Source: Granulicella sp. L56 (GTDB lineage Bacteria; Acidobacteriota; Terriglobia; Terriglobales; Acidobacteriaceae). From it: 64,000 nucleotides of DNA. The translations under genes were made by a program, and so were the position numbers. Where the stretch lies: assembly GCF_009765835.1 (NCBI RefSeq), contig NZ_LMUS01000006.1, forward strand, positions 434,001 through 498,000, in the 5' to 3' direction. Below are positions 17,723 through 25,525 of this stretch, one piece after another; the first letter of the stretch is position 1; the number at the start of each line of letters is the position of its first letter. The notes under the pieces were generated by a model. It made no database searches. It saw only the letters and a list, made by a program, of their open reading frames with translations, and was not told where the DNA came from.

Positions 17723-18979
17723 TTGTCTCCAGCCCACGTCGCCATCTGGATCATCTCCGCCATCAGCATCGCGCTGATGTTGCTCCACCCGCGCGATCTC
17801 CCCGAAGCCTGGTGGATCGGCACCGGCGCAGCGGCTCTCGTAATCTTCCGCCTGATCCCCCTGCACCTCGCCGTCCACGCCATCGCCGAAGGCAGCGACG
17901 TCTATCTCTTCCTCGCTGGCATGATGTTGCTGGCCCAACTCGCCCACATGCACGGTGTCTTCAACTGGCTTGCGACCATCGCCATCCAGCACGCCCGAGG
18001 TTCACGCACCCGCCTCTTCACTCTCATCTATATCGTTGGCACCTTCGTCACCATCTTTCTCTCCAACGACGCCACCGCCGTCGTCCTCACTCCAGCCGTC
18101 CTCGCCGCCACCAGAAAATCAAAGGTCGAGCCGCTTCCCTACCTCTTCATCTGCGCCTTCATCGCCAACGCCGCCAGCTTCGTCCTCCCCATCTCGAACC
18201 CAGCCAACCTCGTCGTCTTCCACACCGGAATGCCACCGCTGGCCCAATGGCTGCGCATCTTCCTCCTCGCCTCCATCTTTTCCATCGTGGCCACCTACCT
18301 CACACTCCGCTGGTATTGCCGTAAAGACCTCAACGGCATCATCGAAAGTACCGACGAAGCACCACACCTCACCGAAGCCGGAAGACTAACCCTCATCGGC
18401 ATAGCCATTGTCGCCGCCGTTCTCCTCACAGTCTCTGCAATGGGCAAAGACCTCGGCCTCCCCACCTGCATTTCGGCAATCCTCATCGCCACAGTCATCT
18501 CCATCCGCGAACGAACCCAGCCATCAGCGATCCTCTCCGAGATCTCCTGGAGCGTTCTCCCCTTAGTCGCTGGCCTCTTCATCATGGTCGAAGCCATCAA
18601 CACCGCCGGAGCGCTTCACCTCTCGCAGACAGCCCTCGAAACCCTGCAACACGTGCCTCCCATCGCGGCATCCATGGCAGCAGCCTTCGGCACCGGCATC
18701 GGCACCAACCTCATCAACAATCTGCCACTCGGCCTCATCGCCGCAGCCAGCATTCACGCCGCACACGTCACCGGAGCTCTCCGAAGCGTCATTCTCGTAG
18801 CCATCGACCTCGGACCCAACCTCTCCGTCACCGGTTCCCTCGCAACAATTCTCTGGCTCATCGCCATTCGCAAAGAAGGCCTGAACGTAAGCGCATGGAA
18901 GTTTCTCAAGGCGGGCTGCATCATCATGCCTCCGGCACTGGCACTCGCCACGATAGCCGTCGCCCTCTTCACCCGCTGA
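17723..18979 (+). CDS. ArsB/NhaD-type anion or Na+ permease
   Basis: This polytopic inner-membrane protein of 418 residues, with about 11 hydrophobic helices, belongs to the ArsB/CitM ion-transporter group. Two family signatures are visible: FLSNDATAVVLTPAVLAAT in the first half and VLPISNPANLVVF after it, with the mirrored GTGIGTNLINNLPLGLIA and ATILWLIAIRKEG in the second half. It may export arsenite/antimonite or transport another anion; no arsenic genes lie next to it, so the substrate is open. The start is a TTG at 17723 with GAGG 6 nt upstream, because the next in-frame ATG (17777) would remove the first membrane helix. A palindromic repeat sits immediately before the Shine-Dalgarno. 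Confidence 0.88.
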   Translation: MSPAHVAIWIISAISIALMLLHPRDLPEAWWIGTGAAALVIFRLIPLHLAVHAIAEGSDVYLFLAGMMLLAQLAHMHGVFNWLATIAIQHARGSRTRLFTLIYIVGTFVTIFLSNDATAVVLTPAVLAATRKSKVEPLPYLFICAFIANAASFVLPISNPANLVVFHTGMPPLAQWLRIFLLASIFSIVATYLTLRWYCRKDLNGIIESTDEAPHLTEAGRLTLIGIAIVAAVLLTVSAMGKDLGLPTCISAILIATVISIRERTQPSAILSEISWSVLPLVAGLFIMVEAINTAGALHLSQTALETLQHVPPIAASMAAAFGTGIGTNLINNLPLGLIAAASIHAAHVTGALRSVILVAIDLGPNLSVTGSLATILWLIAIRKEGLNVSAWKFLKAGCIIMPPALALATIAVALFTR

Positions 18980-18998
18980 ATCCCTGATAATAGAAATC

Positions 18999-19325
18999 AT
19001 GCTAGAACCCGAGATCACAGCCGAAGACTTCATCCAGCAACGCCAGCAACCCAACCCACCCATTCTGCTCGATGTCCGCGAGCCGTGGGAGTTCCAGACC
19101 GCAAGCCTGCCCGACAGCCTTCTGATGCCCATGGGCGAAGTCACCTCTCGCGCCCATCAGGAGCTCGACCCCGACGCCCACATCGTCGTGCTCTGCCATC
19201 ATGGAGCGCGTTCGCTCTCTGTCACCATGTGGCTGCGCAACCAGGGCTTCGATAACGCACAATCTCTCGCCGGCGGCATCGACCACTGGTCCCGCACCAT
19301 CGACCCGACCGTCCCTCTCTACTAA
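18999..19325 (+). CDS. Rhodanese-like domain protein
   Basis: This is a 108-residue single-domain rhodanese with the start ILLDVREPWEF and the active-site loop VVLCHHGARS. The catalytic Cys66 and the following Arg are intact, so sulfur transfer (thiosulfate or protein persulfide) is plausible. The length is that of GlpE-like and molybdopterin-associated single-domain members. It follows the ArsB-type permease after 19 bp on the same strand and is probably cotranscribed. Such pairs are compatible with arsenate/sulfur chemistry but prove nothing. The protein lacks a signal peptide, so it is cytoplasmic. Confidence 0.88.
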   Translation: MLEPEITAEDFIQQRQQPNPPILLDVREPWEFQTASLPDSLLMPMGEVTSRAHQELDPDAHIVVLCHHGARSLSVTMWLRNQGFDNAQSLAGGIDHWSRTIDPTVPLY

Positions 19326-19354
19326 CGCTGCACGTAACGCTAAAGAGATCTTCC

Positions 19355-20398
19355 ATGCCGACTCGTACCGGAACCTGCCGCCAAATTCTTGCGTCCGCAA
19401 TCCTCTTCACCTTCTTTTGCGCTCTCGCCGCGCACGCGCAATCACCGCAAGGAAACATTGCCCCCAAGCCTCTCTTCCGCGACCCCGTCCACGACGGCGC
19501 AGCCGACCCAACCGTCATCTGGAACCAGTCCAAAAAACAATGGTGGATGTTCTACACCAACCGCCGCGCCGACCAGACTCCTTCCGATCCCAAAGACGTA
19601 GCATGGCTGCATCAGACCCGCATCGGCATAGCCACTTCAAGCGACCATGGCGCCACATGGAAGTATCACGGCATCGCCAACATCCCCTACGGCAAGCCCG
19701 ACTACACTCAATGGGCACCCGCAATCATTAACGTCGATGGAACTTACCACATGTTCCTCACCATCGTGCCCGGCACCTTCCACACCTGGGACGCGCCGCG
19801 TTCCATCATCCATCTCACCAGCCGCGATCTCGAACACTGGAAGTTCCTCTCCCAACTCGATCTTGCCTCTGACCGCGTCATCGATCCCTGCGTCTTCCAT
19901 CTCCCCAACGGCGCATGGCGGATCTGGTACAAAGACGAGCGCGACCATAGCCACATCCACTTCACCGACAGCCCTGACCTCAACACATGGACTCCCCGCG
20001 GTGCCGCCATCACCGACCGCTCCAGCGAAGGCCCCATCGTCTTTCGCTGGCACGACGAATACTGGATGATCGTCGATGCCTGGCACGGCCTCGGCGTCTA
20101 TCACTCCGCCGACGCAACCAACTGGCAGCGACAACCCGACAACCTGCTCGGCATACCGGGAACCGTCCCCACCGACCGCACCCTTGGCCACCACGCCGAC
20201 ATCATCCTCAGCGGCCAGCGCGCCTATATCTTCTACTTCACCCATCAGGGAGGCCCAGACAACGATCCATCCCTGCCGCACTCCGGCTCACGCACCGTCA
20301 TCCAGGTAGGCGAACTCCACTGGAAAGACGGCACCCTCACCGTAGATCGAGATCAACCCACCCACATCTGGCTTGAACCCGGCGAACCCAACCGTTAG
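19355..20398 (+). CDS. Secreted five-bladed beta-propeller glycosidase (GH43/GH32-like)
   Basis: A signal peptide (LASAILFTFFCALAAHA, cleavage near residue 28) precedes a beta-propeller glycosidase domain. The probable nucleophile/base Asp51 is in GAADPTVIW, a second acid lies in the YTQWAPAII blade, and SSEGPIVFRW supplies the likely general acid Glu, the arrangement seen in GH43 and related clans. Arabinofuranosidase or xylosidase activity would suit the xylan genes 8 kb away, but GH43, GH117 and GH130-like proteins share this look and specificity cannot be read from sequence. The gene follows the rhodanese gene by 29 bp and is convergent with xerC, with only 3 bp between the stops. Confidence 0.8.
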   Translation: MPTRTGTCRQILASAILFTFFCALAAHAQSPQGNIAPKPLFRDPVHDGAADPTVIWNQSKKQWWMFYTNRRADQTPSDPKDVAWLHQTRIGIATSSDHGATWKYHGIANIPYGKPDYTQWAPAIINVDGTYHMFLTIVPGTFHTWDAPRSIIHLTSRDLEHWKFLSQLDLASDRVIDPCVFHLPNGAWRIWYKDERDHSHIHFTDSPDLNTWTPRGAAITDRSSEGPIVFRWHDEYWMIVDAWHGLGVYHSADATNWQRQPDNLLGIPGTVPTDRTLGHHADIILSGQRAYIFYFTHQGGPDNDPSLPHSGSRTVIQVGELHWKDGTLTVDRDQPTHIWLEPGEPNR

Positions 20399-20401
20399 TT
20401 T

Positions 20402-21358
20402 TTACTTCGCTCGGGGATGCGTCTCGTCATACACCCGTTGCACCTGCCCCACGGTCAACTGCGTGTATCGCTGCGTCGTCGACAGCCGCTCGTGCCCCAG
20501 CATCTCCTGAATCGCTCGCAGGTCCGCACCCTCTTCCAGCATGTGCGTCCCAAAAGCATGGCGCAGCGTATGCGGATGCACATCCGCCGCCAGCCCTCGG
20601 CTCAGGGCAATCGCCTTCACGATCCGGCCCACACTCCGCGTCGTCAAACGGCAATCCCCACGCATCCGCAGGTTCGTTAGGAGAGGTCCATCATGAACCA
20701 GCCCACCCTTGCCCGCCGCCGTCAGCTTCGCCTCGCGCAGTGGTAGATAAATCCGCAGCGCCGCCGCAGCCTCATCTCCCAGCGGAACCAGACGCTCTTT
20801 TTTCCCTTTGCCACGAACCAGAACAGCATCGTCGCGCCACTTGACGCTGCCCATATTCAAACCCACCAACTCCGAGTTACGAATTCCACAGCCATACAGC
20901 AGCTCGAAGATCACACGATCCCGCTCCGGCCATGCCGCCGCCTCAGTTGCCTCCTGCTTGTTCGGCTTCTCCAGCGAATCCAGCACGCGGTTTACCTCTT
21001 CCATGCTCGGCACGCGAGGCAGGTGCAGCGGCCGCTTGGGCGTACTCACCAGCAACGCTGGATTCTGCGCCACCTTTCCTTCCTTCGCCAGCCATTTGAA
21101 CCAGCTCCGAATCGCCGCCAGCGCGCGCGCCGCACTCGCCTTCGTCAACCCACGCTCATACAGCACGCCAAGATAAGCCCGAATATGCAGGTGCTCCACC
21201 ACCACAATGCGCGCATCCTTCCCCAACGTCTCGGTGAGATAAGCGGCAAACCCACGCACCTCCCGCGCATAAGCCCGCACCGTATGCTCCGATGCACCGC
21301 GCTCATTCGCGAGCATCGCCAGAAAACCCTCCGCCAGATCATTGATATTAGTTCCCAC
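20402..21358 (-). CDS. xerC: Tyrosine recombinase XerC-like
   Basis: This 318-residue site-specific recombinase acts in chromosome-dimer resolution with XerD at dif. It has the N-terminal SAM-like DNA-binding domain (residues 5-90) and a catalytic domain with the full set: Arg in [13 protein letters not shown], Lys in [14 protein letters not shown], the HTLR motif, His in LGHERLSTT and Tyr in TQRYTQL. The start is a GTG at 21358 with AAGGA 7 nt upstream, giving [12 protein letters not shown]. It overlaps the upstream small membrane-protein gene by 11 bp, which in turn overlaps xerD. The XerC label rests on family and pairing with the second recombinase; the two could be named in either order. 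Confidence 0.9.
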   Translation of the reverse strand: MGTNINDLAEGFLAMLANERGASEHTVRAYAREVRGFAAYLTETLGKDARIVVVEHLHIRAYLGVLYERGLTKASAARALAAIRSWFKWLAKEGKVAQNPALLVSTPKRPLHLPRVPSMEEVNRVLDSLEKPNKQEATEAAAWPERDRVIFELLYGCGIRNSELVGLNMGSVKWRDDAVLVRGKGKKERLVPLGDEAAAALRIYLPLREAKLTAAGKGGLVHDGPLLTNLRMRGDCRLTTRSVGRIVKAIALSRGLAADVHPHTLRHAFGTHMLEEGADLRAIQEMLGHERLSTTQRYTQLTVGQVQRVYDETHPRAK

Positions 21359-21608
21359 GAAAAATCCTTATCACTTTCCGCAGAGCTATAAAAATAAAGG
21401 CATAAATGATCCAGTTAAACAGCACCACCAACCATCGATTAAAAGCATGGACATTACCGGACACCGCCATGCTCAACAGCATTCCCGGAAAAGCTAATAC
21501 CACAAAAATACTTCCAATATCTACGTCGAAGACTGGCAACGCAGAGATAATTGCGATCACTCCACTTATGCCTCCGATCAATACTCCCGATTGTTGTTTT
21601 GAGGTCAC
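21348..21608 (-). CDS. Small membrane protein between xerD and xerC (86 aa)
   Basis: The GTG at 21608 forms a GTGA overlap with the stop codon of xerD, and the 3' end overlaps the start of xerC by 11 bp, so this gene is built into the recombinase operon. The 86-residue product has three strongly hydrophobic segments ([49 protein letters not shown]) and a short basic tail ([10 protein letters not shown]), consistent with a three-helix inner-membrane protein. No family was recognised. Its base composition is lower in GC than the flanking recombinases. A link to recombinase function or membrane-associated chromosome handling is only suggested by position. Confidence 0.75.
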   Translation of the reverse strand: MTSKQQSGVLIGGISGVIAIISALPVFDVDIGSIFVVLAFPGMLLSMAVSGNVHAFNRWLVVLFNWIIYAFIFIALRKVIRIFRGN

Positions 21609-22546
21609 AGCGTGGCCTCACGCCGCTTCCCACGCGGATGATGCGCCCGATGCACCGCCTTCAAATGTCCCAGCGCCACATGCGTATAAACCTGGGTGGT
21701 CGCAATATCCGCATGACCCAGCAGCGTCTGCACGCTCCTCAAGTCCGCACCATGCTCCACCATATGCGTCGCGCAGCTATGCCGCAGCATATGCGGACTC
21801 GCCTTCGTTCCCGTCCCCGAAGCACTCCGCACCATCTCCCAAACCCACTGCCGCGTCAGCGGCTTCCCGCGCACACTCAAAAACAGCGCGCGCTGCATCC
21901 CGCCACGCACCAACCCCGGCCTTCCCAGCGACAGATACCGCTCCAGCGCCTCCACCGCACTCCGTCCCAGCGGAACAATCCTCTCCTTGTCGCCCTTCCC
22001 TCTCACCTGCGCTCGCGCCTGATCGAGATGCAGATCCTCCACCCCCAGCGAGCAAATCTCTCCCACTCTCAACCCACCCGCATAAAGCAGCTCCAGAATC
22101 GCGTGGTCGCGCAGCGCCAGCCCATCCGCATCCGCCGCACGCGCAGCCACGCCCGTGCGCTCCAGCATCTCGCCCACCTCGCCCTCGGCAAGCGACTTCG
22201 GCAGCACCTTCCAACTCGAAGGAGTCTCAATATTCACCGTGGGGTCATGGTCAATCCGCTTATCCATCAACAGCCAGCGATAGAACCCTCGCAGCGCGCT
22301 CAACTTCCGCGCAATCGACCGCGACTCCACCCCATGCCCGCGCAGCCCTTCCATAAATCCGCTCACATCGGCCTGCACCGCCGACACCAGCACCCCGTTC
22401 CGCCCCTCAACATGCTCGGCAAACTGCTCCAGATCGACCTGATAAGCCTCACAACTAGCCGGTCGCAGCCCTTTCTCCACGCGCAGATACGCAACAAACT
22501 CCCGCACCGTCTGCGCGTTACCCCGAACCTGAACCTCTGCTGGCAT
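21605..22546 (-). CDS. xerD: Tyrosine recombinase XerD-like
   Basis: This 313-residue recombinase starts at the ATG at 22546 (MPAEVQVRGNAQTVREF); an in-frame ATG 48 bp upstream adds residues without support. The core-binding domain covers residues 10-100. The catalytic residues are all present: YAGGLRVGEICSL (Arg), VRGKGDKERIVPLG (Lys), SPHMLRHS (HxxR), LGHADIATT (His) and the nucleophile Tyr in TQVYTHV. It is the first gene of the three-gene overlapping operon xerD - small membrane protein - xerC. Xer recombinases act at dif on the terminus; no dif-like site was seen here. Confidence 0.9.
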   Translation of the reverse strand: MPAEVQVRGNAQTVREFVAYLRVEKGLRPASCEAYQVDLEQFAEHVEGRNGVLVSAVQADVSGFMEGLRGHGVESRSIARKLSALRGFYRWLLMDKRIDHDPTVNIETPSSWKVLPKSLAEGEVGEMLERTGVAARAADADGLALRDHAILELLYAGGLRVGEICSLGVEDLHLDQARAQVRGKGDKERIVPLGRSAVEALERYLSLGRPGLVRGGMQRALFLSVRGKPLTRQWVWEMVRSASGTGTKASPHMLRHSCATHMVEHGADLRSVQTLLGHADIATTQVYTHVALGHLKAVHRAHHPRGKRREATL

Positions 22547-22653
22547 AGCCCCATTATCCCCCTGAAACCCTCCCCCAAAATCCCCGGAACCCACCTAGCC
22601 ATCACCACGCTAGCCACTCCCCAAAAGAGAAAGAATCCGGGCACGGATGCGGA

Positions 22654-22684
22654 TGCCCCACATCTCGATTTTGAGATATGGGCA
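22654..22684 (+). repeat. REP palindrome, family 1, copy A (upstream of ffh)
   Basis: The element has the form TGCCCCACATCTC - GATTTT - GAGATATGGGCA, a 10-bp stem (CCCACATCTC/GAGATATGGG) with one mismatch. It matches in sequence the palindromes flanking the RAYT gene at 24887 and 25438. It lies 32 bp before the start codon of ffh and about 110 bp upstream of xerD, in the divergent gap 22547-22716. Confidence 0.85.
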
Positions 22685-22716
22685 TCATGCTCCCCACTGA
22701 TAAACTCAAGCCAGTC

Positions 22717-24102
22717 ATGTTTGAAAACCTAAGCGACAAACTCCAGCGATCCTTTAAGACTCTCCGCGGCCAGGGCACCATCACCGAAGAGAACATCTCC
22801 GACGCTCTGCGCGAGATTCGCCTCGCCCTGCTCGAGTCCGACGTCAACCTCAACGTCGTCACCGAACTCATCGAGCACATCCGCACCCGCGCCCTCGGCG
22901 AGCAAGTCGCCACCGCGCTCTCGCCCTCCGAGCAGATCGTCAAGATCGTCCACGACGAGCTGGTCAACGTCCTCGGCAAGGACACCGCCCGCTTCCAGAA
23001 GTCCTCGCAGCCCCCCTCGGTCATCCTCATGGCCGGGCTGCAAGGCTCCGGCAAAACGACAACCTCCGGCAAGCTCGCCCAGTGGCTCAAAAAAGCCGGT
23101 CACCGGCCCATGCTCGTCTCGGTGGACGTCTACCGCCCCGCCGCCCGCGAGCAGCTCGCCATCGTCGCCCGCTCCATCAACGCGCAGCTCTACGAAGGCG
23201 ACATTAAAGGAGAGGCCGCAGACTCCAAGCTAGTAGAACGCCTCGCCAAAGAGGCCAAGCGCGAAGCCGCCAACTACGGCTGCGACATCCTCATCGTCGA
23301 CACCGCTGGCCGCAACCACATCGACGACGCCCTCATGGCCGAGATGGCCGCGCTCAAAAAGCTCCTCAACCCCAGCGAGATCCTCTTCGTCGCCGACGCC
23401 ATGACCGGACAGGACGCCGTCAACTCCGCCAAGGCCTTCAACGACCACCTCACCATCACCGGAGCCATCCTCACCAAGATGGACGGAGACGCCCGCGGCG
23501 GCGCTGCCCTCTCCATCCGCCACGTCACCGGAGCGCCCATCAAGTTCCTCGGCACCGGCGAAAAGCCCGACGCCTTCGAGCCCTTCCACCCCGACCGCAT
23601 CGTCGGCCGCATCATGGGCCACGGCGACATCGCCACCCTGCTCGAACGCGCCGAATCCACCCTCGACAAGGGCAAAGCCGAGCAGTTCGCCAAAAAGGCC
23701 CTCTCCGGCGACGGCTTCTCGCTCGACGACTTCCGCGAGCAGCTCCGTCAGATTAAAAAGATGGGCAGCATGAAGTCCATCCTCAAGATGCTCCCCTCGG
23801 TCGGCCCCTTCGCGGGCATGCAGCAGGCCGTCGAAAACGTGGACGAAGGCCAGTTCAACCGCGTCGAATCCATCATCAACTCGATGACCAACAAAGAGCG
23901 CCAGAACCACGAGATCATCAACGGCAACCGCCGCAAGCGCATCGCCGCAGGCTCCGGCACCACCGTGCAGGACGTCAACAACCTCCTCCGCCAATACGGC
24001 CAGATGCGAAAGATGTTCAAAACCATGGGCTCAGGAGGCGGCATCAAAGCCCAGCAACGCATGATGAGCCAAATGCAAGGAAGACAAAAATTCGGTAGGT
24101 AG
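22717..24102 (+). CDS. ffh: Signal recognition particle protein Ffh (SRP54 GTPase)
   Basis: This is the GTPase that binds signal sequences of nascent membrane proteins and docks with FtsY at the membrane. It is 461 residues from the ATG at 22717 (MFENLSDKLQRSFKTLRGQG, the standard SRP54 N terminus). An earlier ATG at 22678 overlaps the REP element and is unlikely. Visible parts: the helical N domain, then the G domain with GLQGSGKTTTSGKLA (P-loop), DTAGRNHIDD, TKMDGDARGGAALS and the closing LGTGEKPDAFEPF, and a methionine-rich M domain (KMGSMKSILKMLPSVGPFAG onward) ending in GGIKAQQRMMSQMQGRQKFG. No ribosomal protein S16 or rimM gene follows, unlike the common arrangement. Confidence 0.97.
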   Translation: MFENLSDKLQRSFKTLRGQGTITEENISDALREIRLALLESDVNLNVVTELIEHIRTRALGEQVATALSPSEQIVKIVHDELVNVLGKDTARFQKSSQPPSVILMAGLQGSGKTTTSGKLAQWLKKAGHRPMLVSVDVYRPAAREQLAIVARSINAQLYEGDIKGEAADSKLVERLAKEAKREAANYGCDILIVDTAGRNHIDDALMAEMAALKKLLNPSEILFVADAMTGQDAVNSAKAFNDHLTITGAILTKMDGDARGGAALSIRHVTGAPIKFLGTGEKPDAFEPFHPDRIVGRIMGHGDIATLLERAESTLDKGKAEQFAKKALSGDGFSLDDFREQLRQIKKMGSMKSILKMLPSVGPFAGMQQAVENVDEGQFNRVESIINSMTNKERQNHEIINGNRRKRIAAGSGTTVQDVNNLLRQYGQMRKMFKTMGSGGGIKAQQRMMSQMQGRQKFGR

Positions 24103-24130
24103 ATTATCGTACCTGTTTGGAGGCCTACTA

Positions 24131-24511
24131 GTGGCGAGACGCAGGAATGATGGAAGTGTTCTAACTGGACTCTCAATTGTCGCAAATGGCACCTTTGCGC
24201 TCACCAAGATGATCTTCAATAAAATTGACCTTTTTGGCACTAAGAAAAAACAGAAAGACATTCGCCTTGCTTACCTAAATGAAAAATATTGCGACGAGAC
24301 TTTACAAAGAGTTCTACAGGGGCAATTGTGGCAGGGTCAGACGGCTGTGCAAGTAATAGATTCACTTGGAGAGCCTGTTGCCATCGACAGAAATCTACTC
24401 AAAACCAGAAAAAAAGAAATCTGGAAATATAGCCCATCCGGAGTGAATCGTTATCGCCTACGAGTCACCCTTGAGGAAGATAGAGTAGTGGGCTGGGATC
24501 AGAAAGAGTAA
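24131..24511 (+). CDS. Small protein of unknown function, BamE/DUF2845-like C-terminal half
   Basis: The start is a GTG at 24131 with GGAGG 7 nt upstream, 28 bp after ffh. The 126-residue protein has a short hydrophobic stretch near residues 8-35 and a C-terminal half (WQGQTAVQVIDSLGEP then KEIWKYSPSG...RYRLRVTLEEDRVVGW) whose pattern resembles the small SmpA/BamE or DUF2845 fold, in which a Q-V-x-x-x-LG-x-P turn is followed by a hydrophobic strand pair. Base composition is markedly lower in GC than the flanking ffh, so it may have been acquired with the neighbouring gene. Function unknown. Confidence 0.65.
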   Translation: MARRRNDGSVLTGLSIVANGTFALTKMIFNKIDLFGTKKKQKDIRLAYLNEKYCDETLQRVLQGQLWQGQTAVQVIDSLGEPVAIDRNLLKTRKKEIWKYSPSGVNRYRLRVTLEEDRVVGWDQKE

Positions 24512-24538
24512 TCGTACAATCTGAGTGAGGTTAGTCTA

Positions 24539-24823
24539 GTGATGCAAAAAGGCTACATTTGTGACCGTAAACAGGACGAACCTCCGAACGATAACCGAAA
24601 TATCTACTCCTTCTGTCAGTTGGCGAAGGATGCAGCGTATTGGCCATCGCGTTATCTTGCCGAAGCAGAATGTATGGACCTCAATCGCGGCGTTAGGATT
24701 CCGCCGGGAGGGGCATACGTCGCCAACAATTTCCACGTTGAGGAAGCTGAGCCGGACCGCTTCCTAATCTTCTGTGAGGCTCCGTTCGAAGAACTGAAGT
24801 ATTCACCCTTCTACCGCCCTTAA
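24539..24823 (+). CDS. Small hypothetical protein (94 aa)
   Basis: A GTG at 24539 (immediately followed by an ATG at 24542) has GAGG about 8 nt upstream. The 94-residue product (MMQKGYICDRKQDEPPNDNR...FEELKYSPFYRP) has no signal peptide, membrane segment or repeated motif, and no family was recognised; two cysteines and several aromatic residues suggest a small globular fold. It is 27 bp after the preceding small gene in the same lower-GC stretch and may be cotranscribed with it. Real coding is likely but not certain. Confidence 0.5.
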   Translation: MMQKGYICDRKQDEPPNDNRNIYSFCQLAKDAAYWPSRYLAEAECMDLNRGVRIPPGGAYVANNFHVEEAEPDRFLIFCEAPFEELKYSPFYRP

Positions 24824-24886
24824 CATTCCTACAATTGGGACCGGTGGGCGGGTGGCCCACATCTGACTCAACCCGAAAAACGTGGG

Positions 24887-24917
24887 TGCCCCATATCTCG
24901 ATTCTGAGATGTGGGCA
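24887..24917 (+). repeat. REP palindrome, family 1, copy B (upstream flank of RAYT)
   Basis: A head GGGTGCCCCA leads into the palindrome CCCATATCTC - GATTCT - GAGATGTGGG, a 10-bp stem with one wobble pair. A degenerate half copy (GGTGGCCCACATCTGA) lies just upstream at about 24851-24866, so this side resembles a doublet. It is 40 bp before the RAYT start. Together with copy C on the other side it forms the inverted flanks of the transposase gene. Confidence 0.9.
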
Positions 24918-24956
24918 TTCGCGCCACGCGCGAACCCGATACCCTAAAATCACCTC

Positions 24957-25421
24957 ATGCCGCTCGGCCTAAAGCGATACCAACAAGAAGGCGACGACCA
25001 CTTCATCACCTTCAGTTGCCACCACCGCAAACCCTACCTCAACACCCCAACCGCAAGAGACATCTTCCTCGACTCTCTAGAACGCACCCGCAGCCACTAC
25101 CAATTCGAAATCCTCGGCTACGTGGTCATGCCGGAGCACGTTCACCTGCTCGTCAGCGAACCTCCCGACGATCTATTGTCGAAGGCCCTTCAAGCCATGA
25201 AGATCTCCGTCTCCAGACGCCTCACGGAACGCCCTTTCTGGCAGGCCCGCTACTACGACTTCAACGTCTTCACTCATGATAAGCGGGTCGAGAAGCTGAA
25301 GTACATGCACCGCAACCCGGTCAAACGCGACCTCGTGATGCATCCCGAAGACTGGCACTGGTCATCCTATCGCCACTATCTTCTGGAAGAACCATCTCCG
25401 GTCTTAATCACCCAGGCTTAG
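24957..25421 (+). CDS. REP-associated tyrosine transposase (RAYT, Y1/HUH)
   Basis: This single-strand-specific nuclease/transposase of the IS200-derived TnpA_REP type is thought to bind and cleave REP palindromes and so spread or maintain them. The HUH metal-binding motif is HVH (residues 61-63, in VVMPEHVHLLV), and the nucleophile region KYMHRNPVKRDLV supplies Tyr116, close to Tyr115 of E. coli RAYT. The closing PEDWHWSSYRHY segment is diagnostic of the family. At 154 residues it is intact, with no frameshift, so it may be active. The flanking copies of one palindrome family in opposite orientations (24887-24917 and 25438-25466) are the expected substrate. It is not an insertion sequence, since no terminal ends of its own were seen. 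Confidence 0.92.
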   Translation: MPLGLKRYQQEGDDHFITFSCHHRKPYLNTPTARDIFLDSLERTRSHYQFEILGYVVMPEHVHLLVSEPPDDLLSKALQAMKISVSRRLTERPFWQARYYDFNVFTHDKRVEKLKYMHRNPVKRDLVMHPEDWHWSSYRHYLLEEPSPVLITQA

Positions 25422-25437
25422 AGATCGTTCCGCAAAG

Positions 25438-25466
25438 GCCCACATCTCAGAGTCGAGATGTGGGGC
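25438..25466 (-). repeat. REP palindrome, family 1, copy C (downstream flank of RAYT)
   Basis: Read on the minus strand it gives TGCCCCACATCTC - GACTCT - GAGATGTGGGC, with a perfect 10-bp stem CCCACATCTC/GAGATGTGGG. It is in the opposite orientation to copy B and begins 17 bp after the RAYT stop codon, so B and C bracket the transposase gene symmetrically. Confidence 0.9.
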
Positions 25467-25525
25467 ACCCATACCCAAAGAGAATCATCCGTTGACCCCA
25501 CCCCCAACATCCCCCATAGTGGAGC

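Noticed and set aside
23230..23994. 254-codon frame on the minus strand opposite ffh
   Set aside because: Low-complexity Val/Gly/Glu product; ffh is unmistakable on the other strand.
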